Source: Macrostomum hystrix
Taxonomy: Eukaryota; Platyhelminthes; Macrostomidae
Direction: 5' to 3'
Length of the DNA: 64,000 nucleotides
Assembly: GCA_950097015.1 (NCBI GenBank)
Contig: CATNEN010000041.1
Coordinates: forward strand, 2,335,501 to 2,399,500
This document shows positions 34,861 through 46,370 of the stretch, piece after piece. Position 1 is the stretch's first letter, and every line of letters begins with the position of its first letter. Below the pieces are notes generated by a model. The model saw nothing but the letters and a program-made list of their open reading frames with translations. It had not been told where the DNA came from and made no database searches. The position numbers and the translations under genes are program-made.

Positions 34861-35235
34861 AACTTTACATTCTCGTATTTGCCTTTTGAATATTTTCTTG
34901 TTATTATGTACAAGCACATACTTTTTCTCAGTTAGCCCATAAAGTTTTTTTTTAGCTGAAAATGCTAAATCATTTCTTCTCTGGCTAATCCTAACGCTGC
35001 TCTCCTCTACTATATTATGTTGCGCTCTAAAATTGCAGCAATTTTAAAACCACTTTGCAATCTGTAGAATGTTTTTTCCTCTTGTCTTTAGTGAGTCAGG
35101 GTGTCCACAGCTGAATTAGTGAGCTGCCTAAGTGAGTTTCTAATAAAATAATCTTTTAAACTTGCACATTGTTAAGCTGCCCCTTTAATTCTATGTAGAT
35201 ATTTTTTAATTAATATATATTGTGTGCCGGCCTTA
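34861..35235. other. AT-rich spacer, possible poly(A) signal
   Basis: AATAAA at 35142-35147 could end the Gly-rich transcript. No other feature seen. Confidence 0.35.
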
Positions 35236-35239
35236 AACT

Positions 35240-35938
35240 TGTGCTAAAAACCCACCGTTTGCGCTGATTGGCCAGCCACCACTCGCTGATGGAGGGTGTG
35301 CTAAAACCCCACCCTTTTGCGCTGATTGGCCAGCCAGCTCTTGCTGATGGAGGGTGCGCTAAAACCCCACCTTTTGCGCTGATTGGCCAGCCACCACTCG
35401 CTGATGAAGGTTGTGCTAAAACCCCACACTTTTGTGCTGATTGGCCAGCCACCACTCGCTGATGGAGGGTGTGCTAAAACCCCACACTTTTGCGCTGATT
35501 GGCCAGCCACCACTCGCTGATGAAGGTTGTGCTAAAACCCCACACTTTTGCGCTTATTGGCCAGCCACCACTCGCTGATGGAGGGTGTGCTAAAACCCCA
35601 CACTTTTGCGCTGATTGGCCAGCCACCACTCGCTGATGAAGGTTGTGCTAAAACCCCACACTTTTGTGCTGATTGGCCAGCCACCACTCGCTGATGAAGG
35701 TTGTGCTAAAACCCCACACTTTTGTGCTGATTGGCCAGCCACCACTCGCTGATGGAGGGTGTGCTAAAACCCCACACTTTTGCGCTGATTGGCCAGCCAC
35801 CACTCGCTGATGAAGGTTGTGCTAAAACCCCACACTTTTGCGCTGATTGGCCAGCCACCACTCGCTGATGAAGGTTGTGCTAAAACCCCACACTTTTGCG
35901 CTTATTGGCCAGCCACCACTCGCTGATGAAGGTTGTGC
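35240..35938. repeat. 58-bp minisatellite
   Basis: About 12 units with core CTGATTGGCCAGCCACCACT and GTGCTAAAACCCCACACTTT. Each unit carries GATTGG, the reverse of a CCAAT box. TRAF-like copy B lies just beyond it. Confidence 0.92.
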
Positions 35939-36018
35939 TTTACAGACAAGCGTTCAAACGTCCTTAATTAAGTACAGTTTTCCATAGCCGAGCGGTGCCT
36001 TTGAAAGTGTACTGTACA

Positions 36019-36024
36019 TTTATT
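36019..36024 (-). terminator. candidate polyadenylation signal of copy B
   Basis: AATAAA on the minus strand 120 bases past the copy B stop. Confidence 0.45.
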
Positions 36025-36143
36025 TTAATTCGAATCTCAAAGCGATAAATCAAAACAAAGATTTATCGACAAAGAAAATGACAGGTGACATGTCTCTAGA
36101 CATGCATGCTAAAATTGTTCCTCGCCGTCTTGATGCGTTGGTG

Positions 36144-37379
36144 TCAATTCCTACGCTGGGGACCACGTTGTGCCTGTTGCTCCAGCACTTGTACTTGCTG
36201 CTGCAGTGCTTGCACCTGCTGCTGCAGCAGCTCAGCGCATCTCGACCGCTCATCCAGCTGACTCAGCAGAGTTCGCAAACGATCGACACCACCAAATTTG
36301 TCAACCAGTTCATCAAGCTCAACGGTGCTCTGCGCCCAGTTGGCCACGTTCACCTGCAGCCGCTTGAATTTCTGCACCAGGTTGCCAACCCGACGGTTCG
36401 CTTCTGCGACCTCGGCATTGTCTGCAGATAGCGAAGACCGACCGACTGAAACTGCAACAGGTGAAGAGTTTCAGAGAGCTGATTGAAGCAAAGAACTGAT
36501 CAGCACACGCCTGCCAGCCTCTGCTGATTTGCTAATCAAGTCCAATATTGAAATAGTTGAGTACACAATGTCACAATGTCAACTGTCCTCACCGGGTGCC
36601 TGCGGCTCACTGGCCGACTGTATAAGCACTGAGTCCAACAGCTCCATGTGAGAGTCCGTGCATTGCTGATAATGATTATCCAGCTCAGATCTTCGGACTC
36701 TCACTTTACAGCCCAGGTGAGAGTACTTGCACTCAACTGGCTTCTCCGGACATTCAGACAGGTGAGCCAGGTACGAGTTTCTGTCGAGCCTTAGTCTCGG
36801 GCTTCGGCAGTGAGGGCAAGCAGCCGAGAACATCGGACAGCACACATCGGACTCCAGATTCCTGTGCCTGCTCTCCATCTCGCTGATGATCACCTGTTGA
36901 GTACACTTGCCGCATCGCTCCTTTCTCTGCAGGCACTCTCTGTTGGAGTGGCGCTGCATGTCCCTCCTCGTCACCTGCTGGCCGCAGAGCTCGCACGGCA
37001 AAGCCTGGAAGTCGCAGCTGTCCAGATGCTGGTCCATGAGAGACCAGCTGAGTGCGGCAGAGCAGCCGGCATGCAGGTTCGGACACAGGACCTTCAGTCG
37101 GCCGACCTCACGTCTCGTCGCAATGTCGGGAAGACAGGAGGCCTGGCTCACCTCGATCTCCTCCGTGGTGTCTCTGCAGGCCTCCGTGTTTCCGGGACAT
37201 CGCCGCTTCTCCACCGGTGACAGCAGGCCGGTGACGCAGGGCTGGCACAGGCGACATCCGTGCGGAGTCTGGAAGCCGTTGAACAGAGGCTGGGAGCAGC
37301 TGCTGCACTGCAGGTGGCTCGGCACAGTCGCGCCTTGAGGGGGCCGCGCACCTGACACTCGCTTGGGCAACTCAGACAT
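36144..37379 (-). CDS. TRAF-like RING/zinc-finger/coiled-coil protein, copy B
   Basis: Two exons, 36593-37379 and 36144-36451, phase 1, give 364 aa from MSELPKRVSG. Residues 25-64 form a RING-like finger: CSSC, then TPHGCRLCQPC, where TRAFs have TPCGHxxCxxC, so the third and fourth ligands are swapped; the last ligand after CPG is missing. TRAF-type zinc fingers follow at about 99-122 (CPNLHAGC...H), 129-150 (CELCGQQVTRRDMQRH), 156-180 (CGKCTQQVIISEMESRH, zf3 type 2), 188-210 (CPHCRSPRLRLDRNSYLAHL, zf4 type b) and 217-240 (CKYSHLGCKVRVRR). Exon 2 gives a helix (KFKRLQVNVANWAQSTVELD) and a Gln-rich coiled coil to residue 364. The C-terminal MATH domain of true TRAFs is absent. Likely a cytoplasmic, self-associating adaptor or ubiquitin ligase; function is inferred only from the fold. 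Confidence 0.9.
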
Positions 37380-38816
37380 TGTGTCTGGTGGATAGCAGTA
37401 CAATTTGAATTTCATATTAAATTGTACTTTTTGTAGGCAAGCTTCTCAGTTTTAACATTCAAATTACAATATTTATATGTTTCTCTTTCTTTTTTACTTT
37501 CTCAATTCTCTAGATTTGCCAGCTATACGAAAATGACGGTAAAAACTTTACTATATTTTTTGCCGAAGGAGCCCCTGTAGGGAATCACATTTTATTTTTT
37601 GAGTGCCAATTTCGCAATGGTAGCTACAAGTGGTAGTCTCACCTGACGCGTTTCTGCGTTTGATGCGTTTGAGAGGTGGTTTCTTAATTGGATGCAAGTA
37701 GCGTTTGTTCTGAGATTTGGACTGTGACTTCATTTTGCTATAGTTATCATGCAAGAATGGAGGAAAGCTCTTACTTCTGTGTTGAATGCGTTAGCTGAGT
37801 CCGATTGCACAGCATCGACAGCAAGGCAATTTTTACTCTATTTTTACAGCTAGATAGATATCTGTTCATAAAACTGCCAACAGTAAAGTAGCGCGCAGTA
37901 AACTTTGAATTGTCAGTTAGTTTCCTGTTTGTGGACGCTGCTGAGAGTTTTTAACTTCTTACTTTTATTCCAATTTTCACATTTTTTGCCATCAGCGCTA
38001 TAAATAGCACAATCGAAAACAACCACAGGGCAGGAATTTTTCGTGGAATTTCCGTGGAATTTCCATCGCCACAAGAGTCTGCAGAGAGCAAGCGCACAGA
38101 GAGCGGAGCAGAGGAGTGGGTTTGTGGTAGCTTCAGAGTCTAGACGGCATAAATTTGGACAGAAGAAGTCACGAACAAGTATTTAAACAAGTTGAGCAGG
38201 TTCGATAATAATTTGAGCACTTTTGATAATGTGGCTGTACAATTTTAGTTAGCGTACTCGTGTTAAAACGGATTTGAAACTAACGACAGACCGCCAAGCG
38301 CAGTTGTCTATGGCCAAATTCCACAGGTATTGACTGATATCAGCGGGCAAAATATAGATATGCTGCTCGGCCTGAAACGACTCTAAACAGAGCTCTAAAC
38401 TGAGTGTCAATCAATCATTTCCATGGATTAATTAGAACTGAAGCATTAAAGGGGAACTGGAAATTAAATTACAATTGTAAGGAGTATTAAGAAGTAGGAA
38501 AAGTTAACATTATACCAATATTGATAGCCCGAGCAGCCTATCCATATTAGTGCTGTAGTTAGCGGGCATGAAAGGCGTATAGCGCTGTGCGTATCTATGG
38601 AATTCGACCATAGACAACAGCGGCGAAAGGGCTGCCGTTAGTTTCAACCTCGTTTCAACACGCGTAGGCTAACTACAATCATAGATTCTTTGAGAATATG
38701 AATCCAATATGGGTTCAACGCCTGCAAGGCGTGATCCGTGTAAACTGTACAATAACTTTCTCTAATAAGTCGGATGTGTCGCAATTCGATCATAAAAATA
38801 GTATCTTTCAGCTCAG
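37380..38816. other. intergenic, no gene seen
   Basis: Spacer between copy B and the pseudogene. It holds a tandem pair of GTGGAATTTCC at 38043-38064. No exon-like frame. Confidence 0.4.
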
Positions 38817-39568
38817 TCAGGATTTCTGTAGGACAACCTCCAGCAAGAGGGAGTCCTGATGCACCAGCGGGAGTGCAACCAGATCCCGTCCGCTTGCTGA
38901 GCTCCACCCAAGCAATCTTAATGTCTATGGCAGCTCGAGCATTTACCGGGCACTGAACCCAGCGACCACTCTCCAGTTTCAGACCAAGCGTGAACGTCGC
39001 CGACCAGTGCCAGAAATTTACATCCAGCAGTTTCTGCAGGCTTCCGAAGGCATCAACTTCGCCGCCAGGCAGCTGGCAGTCGGGTTTGCGCCTTCCTCAG
39101 TCGTCATCGACGAATTGCGAAGCGCTAATTCGCGTCACTCGCTCTGCGGTTTGGTTTTTAATACGAAGAGTGACGGACACAGGCAGGCAGGTGCCAACCA
39201 AGCCATCGTGCATGTGCCACTCGGTCGGCAGGTAGGCCTCCACGATCATCAGGAAGTTGGAGCACCAGCCGAACGGCGAGCAGCTGCCTGTCCACTTCAG
39301 GTATGGCTTCTTTCTGTCTAACAAAGTTCTCTGCCTTCTTCTGCACGTCCTGTCGGTCCGAGGTGCCACCAACCGGGACGACAACTGCGCCCTTGGAAAC
39401 GACCTCAACGACGGTCATCTTGCCTGGGATCGTCTCAGCACAAAAGCCAGTCCAGTGCAGCCCTGGGTGTTCCTGCGTAAACTCCAGCGCTTTCAGCCTG
39501 GCATCTGCATCGCTGGAGATGGGGCCGATTTGAACAAGCCAGTTCGAGTGGACGAAATTTATGACCAT
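38817..39568 (-). pseudogene. dead paralogue of the unrecognised 251-aa gene at 52832-53587
   Basis: Starts at ATG 39568 (MVINFVHSNWLVQIGPISSD) and aligns along its length with the intact gene at 53587. Near 39310 the frame shifts inside an AGAAAGAAG run, and matching residues (KKPYLKW, paralogue RYPYLKW) continue in another frame. At 39099-39097 a TGA replaces the Trp codon of the paralogue (DDD-stop against DND-W). LLDVNFWHWSATFTLGLKLE continues in that frame, and a second shift near 38860 restores LLLEVVLQKS-stop, matching LVEVVVCKS-stop. Two frameshifts and one nonsense change make it a pseudogene. Function of the family is unknown. Confidence 0.85.
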
Positions 39569-40531
39569 TGTATGTCAGTTGCGCACTAGCGAGTGTTGTT
39601 TCAAATGTCTCAGATAGATACGCTCAAGATCATTAGCCCATCAGTCAATTTTCATGAATTTTCAGTCTTTCAATGTGCGAACAAGCGAACAAGCGGATTC
39701 CTGCCACTTTCTGAATAATATTGAGCTATATAATCAGCTCACTGATGTTCGTCTGCCTCTGAGAAGGCAATAGACAGGGAGTTTAACAGAGGACTTCTCA
39801 GCTTTGAGCTCCAGTCTCTTGCGTGAATCGTTTGAATCTTTGAAGGCTAGGCAGAGACATGGAAGTGCGTGAGTCTTTGACGGATTGTGAAAAGACTTGT
39901 GAAAACGTTAGCTTATTTCGCTCTGGCAAAATTTCTGGCCTGTTCATGTTCACAGAGCTAAGCTTTCTAATTTTAGCGGTGTCGTTTTTCAACAAAAGTA
40001 CATTATAGCTCCAAAAGACGCCTCTTCCACCACTGCCTCCAACGCTAGCGACTTTTGTGATTAATTTTAAGCAAGATCAAATAAAATAAATACAATATAA
40101 GAAATAAACAATAAAACAAATACAATAAACGAAAGTGTGTCAACACTGGGTCGGCTAATGATACAAATTATAATTTTTATTAGGCCGAGCGGATCTAACC
40201 TTTTTATTTCTTGGGCTCTAAGACACAGATTAATCAGAAGGCTGGGAGAGAAAGAGTTAAAAATTTCAGCGAGTGAAGTGGATTGGGGGGAGAGAAGATT
40301 AATTTAAAAAGAGAATCACACAGCCAATCGTATCAATATTAGGCTAATAGCGGCTTCTTTGTGCCGCACGCCCACAGGTCGGCCGTTGGTGCAGCGGTCG
40401 GGTCAGATTAAGTCGGCCCAGCCTAGGGAGAAGTTCGAGGAGCATCCTCGAGAACCCAGTAGGTGTGTCACCTTGAGAGCGAACGTATAGAAAATGGTCC
40501 TCGGTGTTTAATCTTCCTGAGTCCCGTCACG
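39569..40531. other. intergenic, no gene seen
   Basis: AT-rich with A-rich runs near 40080-40130. A weak tRNA-like stretch near 40380-40440 is too diverged to call. Confidence 0.4.
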
Positions 40532-41674
40532 CTATGGCCTCTGCTGCAGCTGCTGGACCTGCTGTTGCAGCTGCTGGACCTGCCGCTGCAGCTGATCGAC
40601 TAGGCTCGAGCGCTCGTCCAACGTAGTGAGCAGAGCACACAGCTGGGAGATCCCACCGAACCGCTCAGCCATCTGTTGGAGCTCCATGGTGCCATTAGCC
40701 CAGTTCGCGACATTGATCTGCAGCCTCTTGAACTGGTCGTAAATGCTTTCCAAACGCCGGTTCGTATCTGCGAGCTCATGACTGTCATCATTCGCTGCTG
40801 GACCCGCAGATGAGTGTGCCACTGTTCGGTATTAATGCAAATGATGAGAGAATTAAAGTAAAATACTGACGAGAAAAGCTAAAGTCAACTGCCTACCTTC
40901 CGCCTGACTTGCTTGCCTAAGCACTGAGTTCATCAGCTCAAGATGAGAGTCCGTGCATTGCTGGTAATGCTTATCAAGCTCAGATCTTAGGCCTCTCGCT
41001 TTACAGCCCAGGTGAGAGTACTTGCACTCGACTGGCCTCCCTGGACAGTCAGACAGGTGAGCCAGGTATGCTGTCCTGCTCATCGGAGTGCTCCGGTCAC
41101 TGCAGTGAGGACAGACAGCTGAGAACATCGGACAGCACACATCGGACTCCAGATTCCTGTGCCTGCTCTCCATCTCGCTGATGATCACCTGTTGAGTACA
41201 CTTGCCGCATCGCTCCTTTCTCTGCAGGCACTCTCTGTTGGAGTGGCGCTGCATGTCCCTCCTCGTCACCTGCTGGCCGCAGAGCTCGCACGGCAAAGCC
41301 TGGAAGTCGCAGCTGTCCAGATGCTGGTCCATGAGAGACCAGCTGAGTGCGGCAGAGCAGCCGGCACGCAGGTTCGGACACAGGACCTTCAGTCGGCCGA
41401 CCTCGCGTCTCGTCGCAATGTCGGGAAGACAGGAGGCCTGGCTCACCTCGATCTCCTCCGTGGTGTCTCTGCAGGCCTCCGTGTTTCCGGGACATCGCCG
41501 CTTCTCCACCGGTGACAGCAGGCCGGTGACGCAGGGCTGGCACAGGCGACATCCGTGCGGAGTCTGGAAGCCGTTGAACAGGGGCTGGGAGCAGCTGCTG
41601 CACTGCAGGTGGGTCGGCACAGTCGCGCCTTGAGGGGGCCGCGCAGCAGACACTCGCTTGGGCAGCTCTGCCAC
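40532..41674 (-). CDS. TRAF-like RING/zinc-finger/coiled-coil gene, copy C (start codon unclear)
   Basis: Two exons, 40897-41674 and 40532-40821, phase 1. The layout is as in copy B: swapped RING (TPHGCRLCQPC), zf3 type 2 (CGKCTQQVIISEMESRH) and zf4 type a (CPHCSDRSTPMSRTAYLAHL). The C-terminal exon is KRLQINVANWANGTMELQQM with a short Gln-rich coil. The position of the usual start Met is GTG (GTG GCA GAG CTG, against ATG TCA GAA CTG in copy E), and the open frame extends only to a TAA 18 bases upstream with no ATG. A TTTTACAG just upstream could be an acceptor joining a 5' exon I cannot identify. Otherwise the start is lost and the copy is a pseudogene. I give 41674 as the provisional start. 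Confidence 0.75.
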
Positions 41675-42420
41675 TTTGCTTGTGCTTACCTGTAAAATTT
41701 ATATGGTGCTTTCAAATAATCAGAGGTGCAGTTGAGCGAATGATGAACTGTGGCAAAGAAAATATGGTTCTTTGTTATAAACATGTTTTTTAAACTTTTT
41801 GTAAAATGCATGAATCAACGGTCAGTTTAAAATGCTTCCTTCCTTAAAGCCTTCAGTAAGTAGTAAAGTATTCAAATCAGAAATGTAACGGTTCTTTATT
41901 ATTTAAACTCATCAGAACCAAATTGCGTTTTGCGCCAAATGCAGGCAATGTTGAGCGACTTCGACTATTGATCGCACCAGTCCTCTAAAAAAATTGAGAC
42001 ATGGTGACTTAAGTCTGCCGCAGGTTAGGCTGATTCACATGTGCTATTTTGCTTGTAGGTGCGCAAGCAATGTGGTCTCAAATTCTGAGCTAGTCAAAGG
42101 CGGAAATTCGTAGCTTCACGTCCCGAACCAACCCGCTTTTGCGGACAGCAAAAGGCAGCGGACTAATATTTTCACAAGCAAATTTTCCAACGTTGTGCAT
42201 TCTGTAGGCGATCAGAAATAAATGTCATCCATTTTATTTATTTTCGGGAAGTATACTTTCTTGTCTTTACTAGAATTTGTATTTGAAATGGGAGTGCAAA
42301 TCAGTATTGGGTTACTTGAATGAACTAGCCCGTCTACATTCAGGCCTGAATTACGCTCACGTCAGCTTGTGGCGTTGGAGACCTTGAAACTATAGCAATT
42401 CAAAGTGACAAGAGCAGTGC
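41675..42420. other. intergenic, no gene seen
   Basis: AT-rich spacer. A first exon of copy C might lie here but none is convincing. Confidence 0.35.
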
Positions 42421-44850
42421 TCAACCCACACTTGATTTCCACAGAGCAGCACCTTCAGCGCCATCCACGTCAACGTAGTTCCGTGAGACACTATCATTTC
42501 TAAGCGTTGCTGCAGCTGCTTCAGCTGCTGATGAAGCTGATAATACTACTGCTGATGGTGAGACTGCTGATGCTGATGCTGATGCTACTGGTGATGCTGA
42601 TGAGACTACTGCTGATGGTGAGACTGCTGATGCTGATGCTGATGGTGAGACTGCTGATGAGACTACTGCTGATGGTGAGACTGCTGATGAGACTAATGCT
42701 GATGGTGAGACTGCTGATGCTGATGCCGATGCTACTGGTGATGCTGATGAGACTACTGCTGATGGTGAGACTGCTGATGAGACTAATGCTGATGGTGAGA
42801 CTGCTGATGCTGATGCTGATGCTACTGGTGATGCTGATGAGACTGCTGCTGATGGTGAGACTGCTGATGAGACTAATGCTGATGGTGAGACTGCTGATGC
42901 TGATGCCGATGCTACTGGTGATGCTGATGAGACTGCTGCTGATGGTGAGACTGCTGATGCTGATGCTGATGCTACTGGTGATGCTGATGAGACTACTGCT
43001 GATGGTGAGACTGCTGATGCTGATGCTGATGCTACTGGTGATGCTGATGAGACTGCTGCTGATGGTGAGACTGCTGATGCTGATGCTGATGCTACTGGTG
43101 ATGCTGATGAGACTACTGCTGATGGTGAGACTGCTGATGCTGATGCTGATGCTACTGGTGATGCTGATGAGACTGCTGCTGATGGTGAGACTGCTGATGC
43201 TGATGCTGATGCTACTGGTGATGCTGATGAGACTGCTGCTGATGGTGAGACTGCTGATGCTGATGCTGATGCTACTGGTGATGCTGATGAGACTACTGCT
43301 GATGGTGAGACTGCTGATGCTGATGCTGATGCTACTGGTGATGCTGATGAGACTGCTGCTGATGGTGAGACTGCTGATGAGACTACTGCTGATGGTGAGA
43401 CTGCTGTTGCTGATGCCGATGCTGATGCTACTGGTGATGCTGATGAGACTGCTGCTGATGGTGAGACTGCTGATGCTGATGCTGATGCTACTGGTGATGC
43501 TGATGAGACTGCTGCTGATGGTGAGACTGCTGATGCTGATGCTGATGCTACTGGTGATGCTGATGAGACTGCTGCTGATGGTGAGACTGCTGATGCTGAT
43601 GCTGATGCTACTGGTGATGCTGATGAGACTGCTGCTGATGGTGAGACTGCTGATGAGACTACTGCTGATGGTGAGACTACTGCTGATGGTGAGACTGCTG
43701 TTGCTGATGCTGATGCTGATGCTACTGGTGATGCTGATGAGACTGCTGCTGATGGTGAGACTGCTGATGCTGATGCTGATGCTACTGGTGATGCTGATGA
43801 GACTACTGCTGATGGTGAGACTGCTGATGCTGATGCTGATGCTACTGGTGATGCTGATGAGACTGCTGCTGATGGTGAGACTGCTGCTGATGGTGAGACT
43901 ACTGCTGATGGTGAGACTGCTGCTGATGGTGAGACTGCTGCTGATGGTGAGACTACTGCTGATGGTGAGACTGCTGTTGCTGATGCCGATGCTGCTGGCG
44001 ATGCTGATGAGACTGCTGCTGATGGTGAGACTGCTGATGCTGATGCCGATGCTGCTGGCGATGCTGATGAGACTGCTGCTGATGGTGAGACTGCTGATGA
44101 GACTACTGCTGATGGTGAGACTGCTGATGAGACTACTGCTGATGGTGAGACTGCTGATGCTGATGCTGATGATGAAACTGCTGATAATACTACTGCTGAT
44201 GGTGAGACTGCTGATGCTGATGCTGATGCTACTGGTGATGCTGATGAGACTACTGCTGATGGTGAGACTGCTGATGCTGATGCTGATGCTACTGGTGATG
44301 CTGATGAGACTGCTGCTGATGGTGAGACTGCTGATGCTGATGCCGATGCTGCTGGCGATGCTGATGAGACTGCTGCTGATGATGAAACTGCTGATAATAC
44401 TACTGCTGATGGTGAGACTGCTGATGCTGATGCTGATGCTGCTGGTGATGCTGATGAGACTGCTGCTGATGGTGAGACTGCTGATGCTGATGCCGATGCT
44501 GCTGGCGATGCTGATGAGACTGCTGCTGATGATGAAACTGCTGATAATACTACTGCTGATGGTGAGACTGCTGATGCTGATGCTGATGCTGCTGGTGATG
44601 CTGATGAGACTGCTGCTGTTTTTGTTGCAGCTGAAGATGTTGCTTCTGCTTCTTCTGCAACTGATGGTGTGGTTTCTGAAGCTGCCGTTGGCGGCCTCTT
44701 GGAGATGAGCGATTTGCCAGTTTCTGCTTGTTTCATAGCTCTTGTCAAGCGCTTTTTAAGCTGCCGCGTGCCTCCTGCGATCGGCAGACCTCTGGCTTCT
44801 AGCTCACTCCTGAGCTGGTGCCTTCTGAGTCCGGTCGGACGAGGGCTCAG
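42421..44850 (-). CDS. SAP-domain protein with very long Ser/Ala/Val repeat tract
   Basis: Open frame of 809 aa from ATG 44850. An upstream extension to 44904 has no ATG and begins at an acceptor-like CTCTGCAG, so a 5' exon is possible. Residues about 4-38 (GLRRHQLRSELEARGLPIAG, then TRQLKKRLTRAM) fit the SAP motif, a helix-turn-helix that binds AT-rich DNA in nuclear proteins. A Lys/Arg/Thr-rich linker follows. About 690 residues of SPSAVVSSASPVASASASAV-type repeat then run to a unique C-terminal tail (NDSVSRNYVDVDGAEGAALW). The repeat is DNA-level: 60-bp units of GCTGATGCTGATGCTACTGG type, also open on the plus strand (733 codons). Because the SAP head is conserved and stays in frame with the tail across 2.1 kb, I favour a real gene. 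Expression is unproven. Confidence 0.65.
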   Translation of the reverse strand: MSPRPTGLRRHQLRSELEARGLPIAGGTRQLKKRLTRAMKQAETGKSLISKRPPTAASETTPSVAEEAEATSSAATKTAAVSSASPAASASASAVSPSAVVLSAVSSSAAVSSASPAASASASAVSPSAAVSSASPAASASASAVSPSAVVLSAVSSSAAVSSASPAASASASAVSPSAAVSSASPVASASASAVSPSAVVSSASPVASASASAVSPSAVVLSAVSSSASASAVSPSAVVSSAVSPSAVVSSAVSPSAAVSSASPAASASASAVSPSAAVSSASPAASASATAVSPSAVVSPSAAVSPSAAVSPSAVVSPSAAVSPSAAVSSASPVASASASAVSPSAVVSSASPVASASASAVSPSAAVSSASPVASASASATAVSPSAVVSPSAVVSSAVSPSAAVSSASPVASASASAVSPSAAVSSASPVASASASAVSPSAAVSSASPVASASASAVSPSAAVSSASPVASASASATAVSPSAVVSSAVSPSAAVSSASPVASASASAVSPSAVVSSASPVASASASAVSPSAAVSSASPVASASASAVSPSAAVSSASPVASASASAVSPSAVVSSASPVASASASAVSPSAAVSSASPVASASASAVSPSAVVSSASPVASASASAVSPSAAVSSASPVASASASAVSPSALVSSAVSPSAAVSSASPVASASASAVSPSALVSSAVSPSAVVSSASPVASASASAVSPSALVSSAVSPSAVVSSAVSPSASASAVSPSAVVSSASPVASASASAVSPSAVVLSASSAAEAAAATLRNDSVSRNYVDVDGAEGAALWKSSVG
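42520..44620. repeat. 60-bp minisatellite inside SAP gene
   Basis: About 35 units built from GCTGAT hexamers and the GATGGTGAGACT block, with 15-18-bp deletions and insertions, nearly all multiples of three. No frame break is seen on the minus strand. Confidence 0.92.
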
Positions 44851-44904
44851 CATCTGTTTGCCGAGTGACAGTTGGCAGAAACTTAGCCAAGGAGCGACAG
44901 ACAC

Positions 44905-46021
44905 TGCAGAGATAATAAACAGCTGGACGAGAGACAGAAGAGGAAAAGTTAAATAATGGTTTTGGCCTCCTTAGTTACTAAATATTGCGGCATTTGTAAC
45001 AAAGCACCTTTCTAAGCTAGACATGCCAAAAATGTATTTATTTTTTGCTGTCTGAGAGCCTTTGGAGCGAAGGGTGAACTCTGGTAAGTGTAGTTTAAAA
45101 CATTCGCCACGCTCATTAGTAAAATTAAAGGAATGAAAGGAAATTCCACGGTTAATCCACGGCTTACCCTTGTATTTATATAGGGTGATGCTTAGCCGTT
45201 AATTATAAAAATGCACAAAACGCAAAAGCAAGACATGCAGGTAGCCTACTACGAGGAGTAGACATTGGCTACTCGTATATAATACATTTTTTTATTCCCT
45301 AGAAATGCAACCGCAGCAACTCATGGAACGCATTAGAAGATGTTTGGTAAATTTGTGTAGGGAGCGCTGAGCAGTTGACGAAAAAAGCAGCAACAGAGAA
45401 GGGGCTTAAGGGCGTGCAAGCGAGTTCCTGTGTACAGTATCTGTGTTGTGAGCTGCGTCTCACAATGACCTTGCTCCGACCCCTGCGTCTCTAAGCCGGC
45501 CACCTGCTCAATCCAGTTCTGCCCGGCCCCGGCTTAGGCCACCCTCCTTTATCGTTGTTTGTCGCTCGCCCATTGGCTGCCCTCTGCGCCGTCTTCGCTA
45601 GTCCAATCAGGCCTCTCGCAAAGGAGTTATTCATTGACCGTGCTCAAACCTTGTTCCTCTGCCCGACCTCTGCTGCTGCCAAAAGCTCATCATCATCATC
45701 CTTCTCCTCCAGAGTCTTCCCTCGAGTCTGCGAAGCGTCGGTACTCCTCCAGACCGTCATCCACCTCTCTCTGGCGCTGTCGAGTGGCTACCCGCTCGCA
45801 GTCAAAGCCTTCGCACATCCTTCTGTGATCTGTGATTCCGGGCTTAGCGAGTGTCTGTACGCTCCAAGCCCATCCCGTCTCTCCTCGGAGTGTCTGAACG
45901 CCTCGAGGGTCGCTGCTTCCCATCCCTCCTCCCCCGGCAAGCTTTGGGCGGTCCGTACCCGAACCCCGGCTACCGCGTCGGCGAACTGCCGACGGTACAG
46001 ATAAAGTACAACATATGTACG
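44905..46021. other. intergenic; weak coding-like stretch
   Basis: A GGAAATTCCACGG motif lies at 45140-45152. GC-rich 45480-46000 has two CCAAT-type boxes (CCATTGGC near 45570, CCAATCAG near 45602). On the minus strand, 45700-45860 reads like charged protein (EVDDGLEEYRRFADSRED) that continues as KDDDDELLAAAEVGQ only after a frame change. It may be a decayed exon, but I cannot name it. Confidence 0.35.
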
Positions 46022-46135
46022 TGGGTGCTCAGGAGTCAGCGAAATTGGCAGAATTGCCTCCTCGCTGGCTGCGGGTCCGGTGTCAACAAATGATGTGCCA
46101 TTGCGTGCAGCCCTCCTGCAATCATTTTTATTAAG
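46022..46135 (+). mobile_element. SINE family 1, 3' fragment
   Basis: Matches the 3' body of the element at 9958 (GGTGCTCAGGAGTCAGCGAA, CTGCAATCATTTTTATTA tail). The tRNA-like head is missing. Confidence 0.8.
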
Positions 46136-46370
46136 AAGCTTAAGACTTAGTTATAAAATGGCATGTGCAGATGAACTCTACAAATTTTAGTTTTTGGTGG
46201 AAGCGAAAATTGCGCGCGAATCTCGTGGCAATTTGAAAAAAGCATACATGTGAAAACCATGTTCAGGGTATCAAGGCGAATATCTTTCAATATAAGTATG
46301 GCTATGCAACTCGCGTGACTATTGTGTCCAACGCCACCAGAGCGTGTTGGAATCCTCTGCTGCCGAAGAG

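Noticed and set aside
36810-37338. Plus-strand frames antisense to copies B-E (for example VSSQCREDRRPG)
   Set aside because: Shadows of the conserved finger block, repeated in each copy only because the sense sequence is conserved.
38644-38907. Minus frame beginning MELSKRTG as a separate gene
   Set aside because: It is the third piece of the broken 251-aa paralogue, read past its true end.
42507-44708. Plus-strand 733-codon LLMVRLLMLM frame
   Set aside because: Antisense shadow of the SAP protein repeat; composition is not protein-like.
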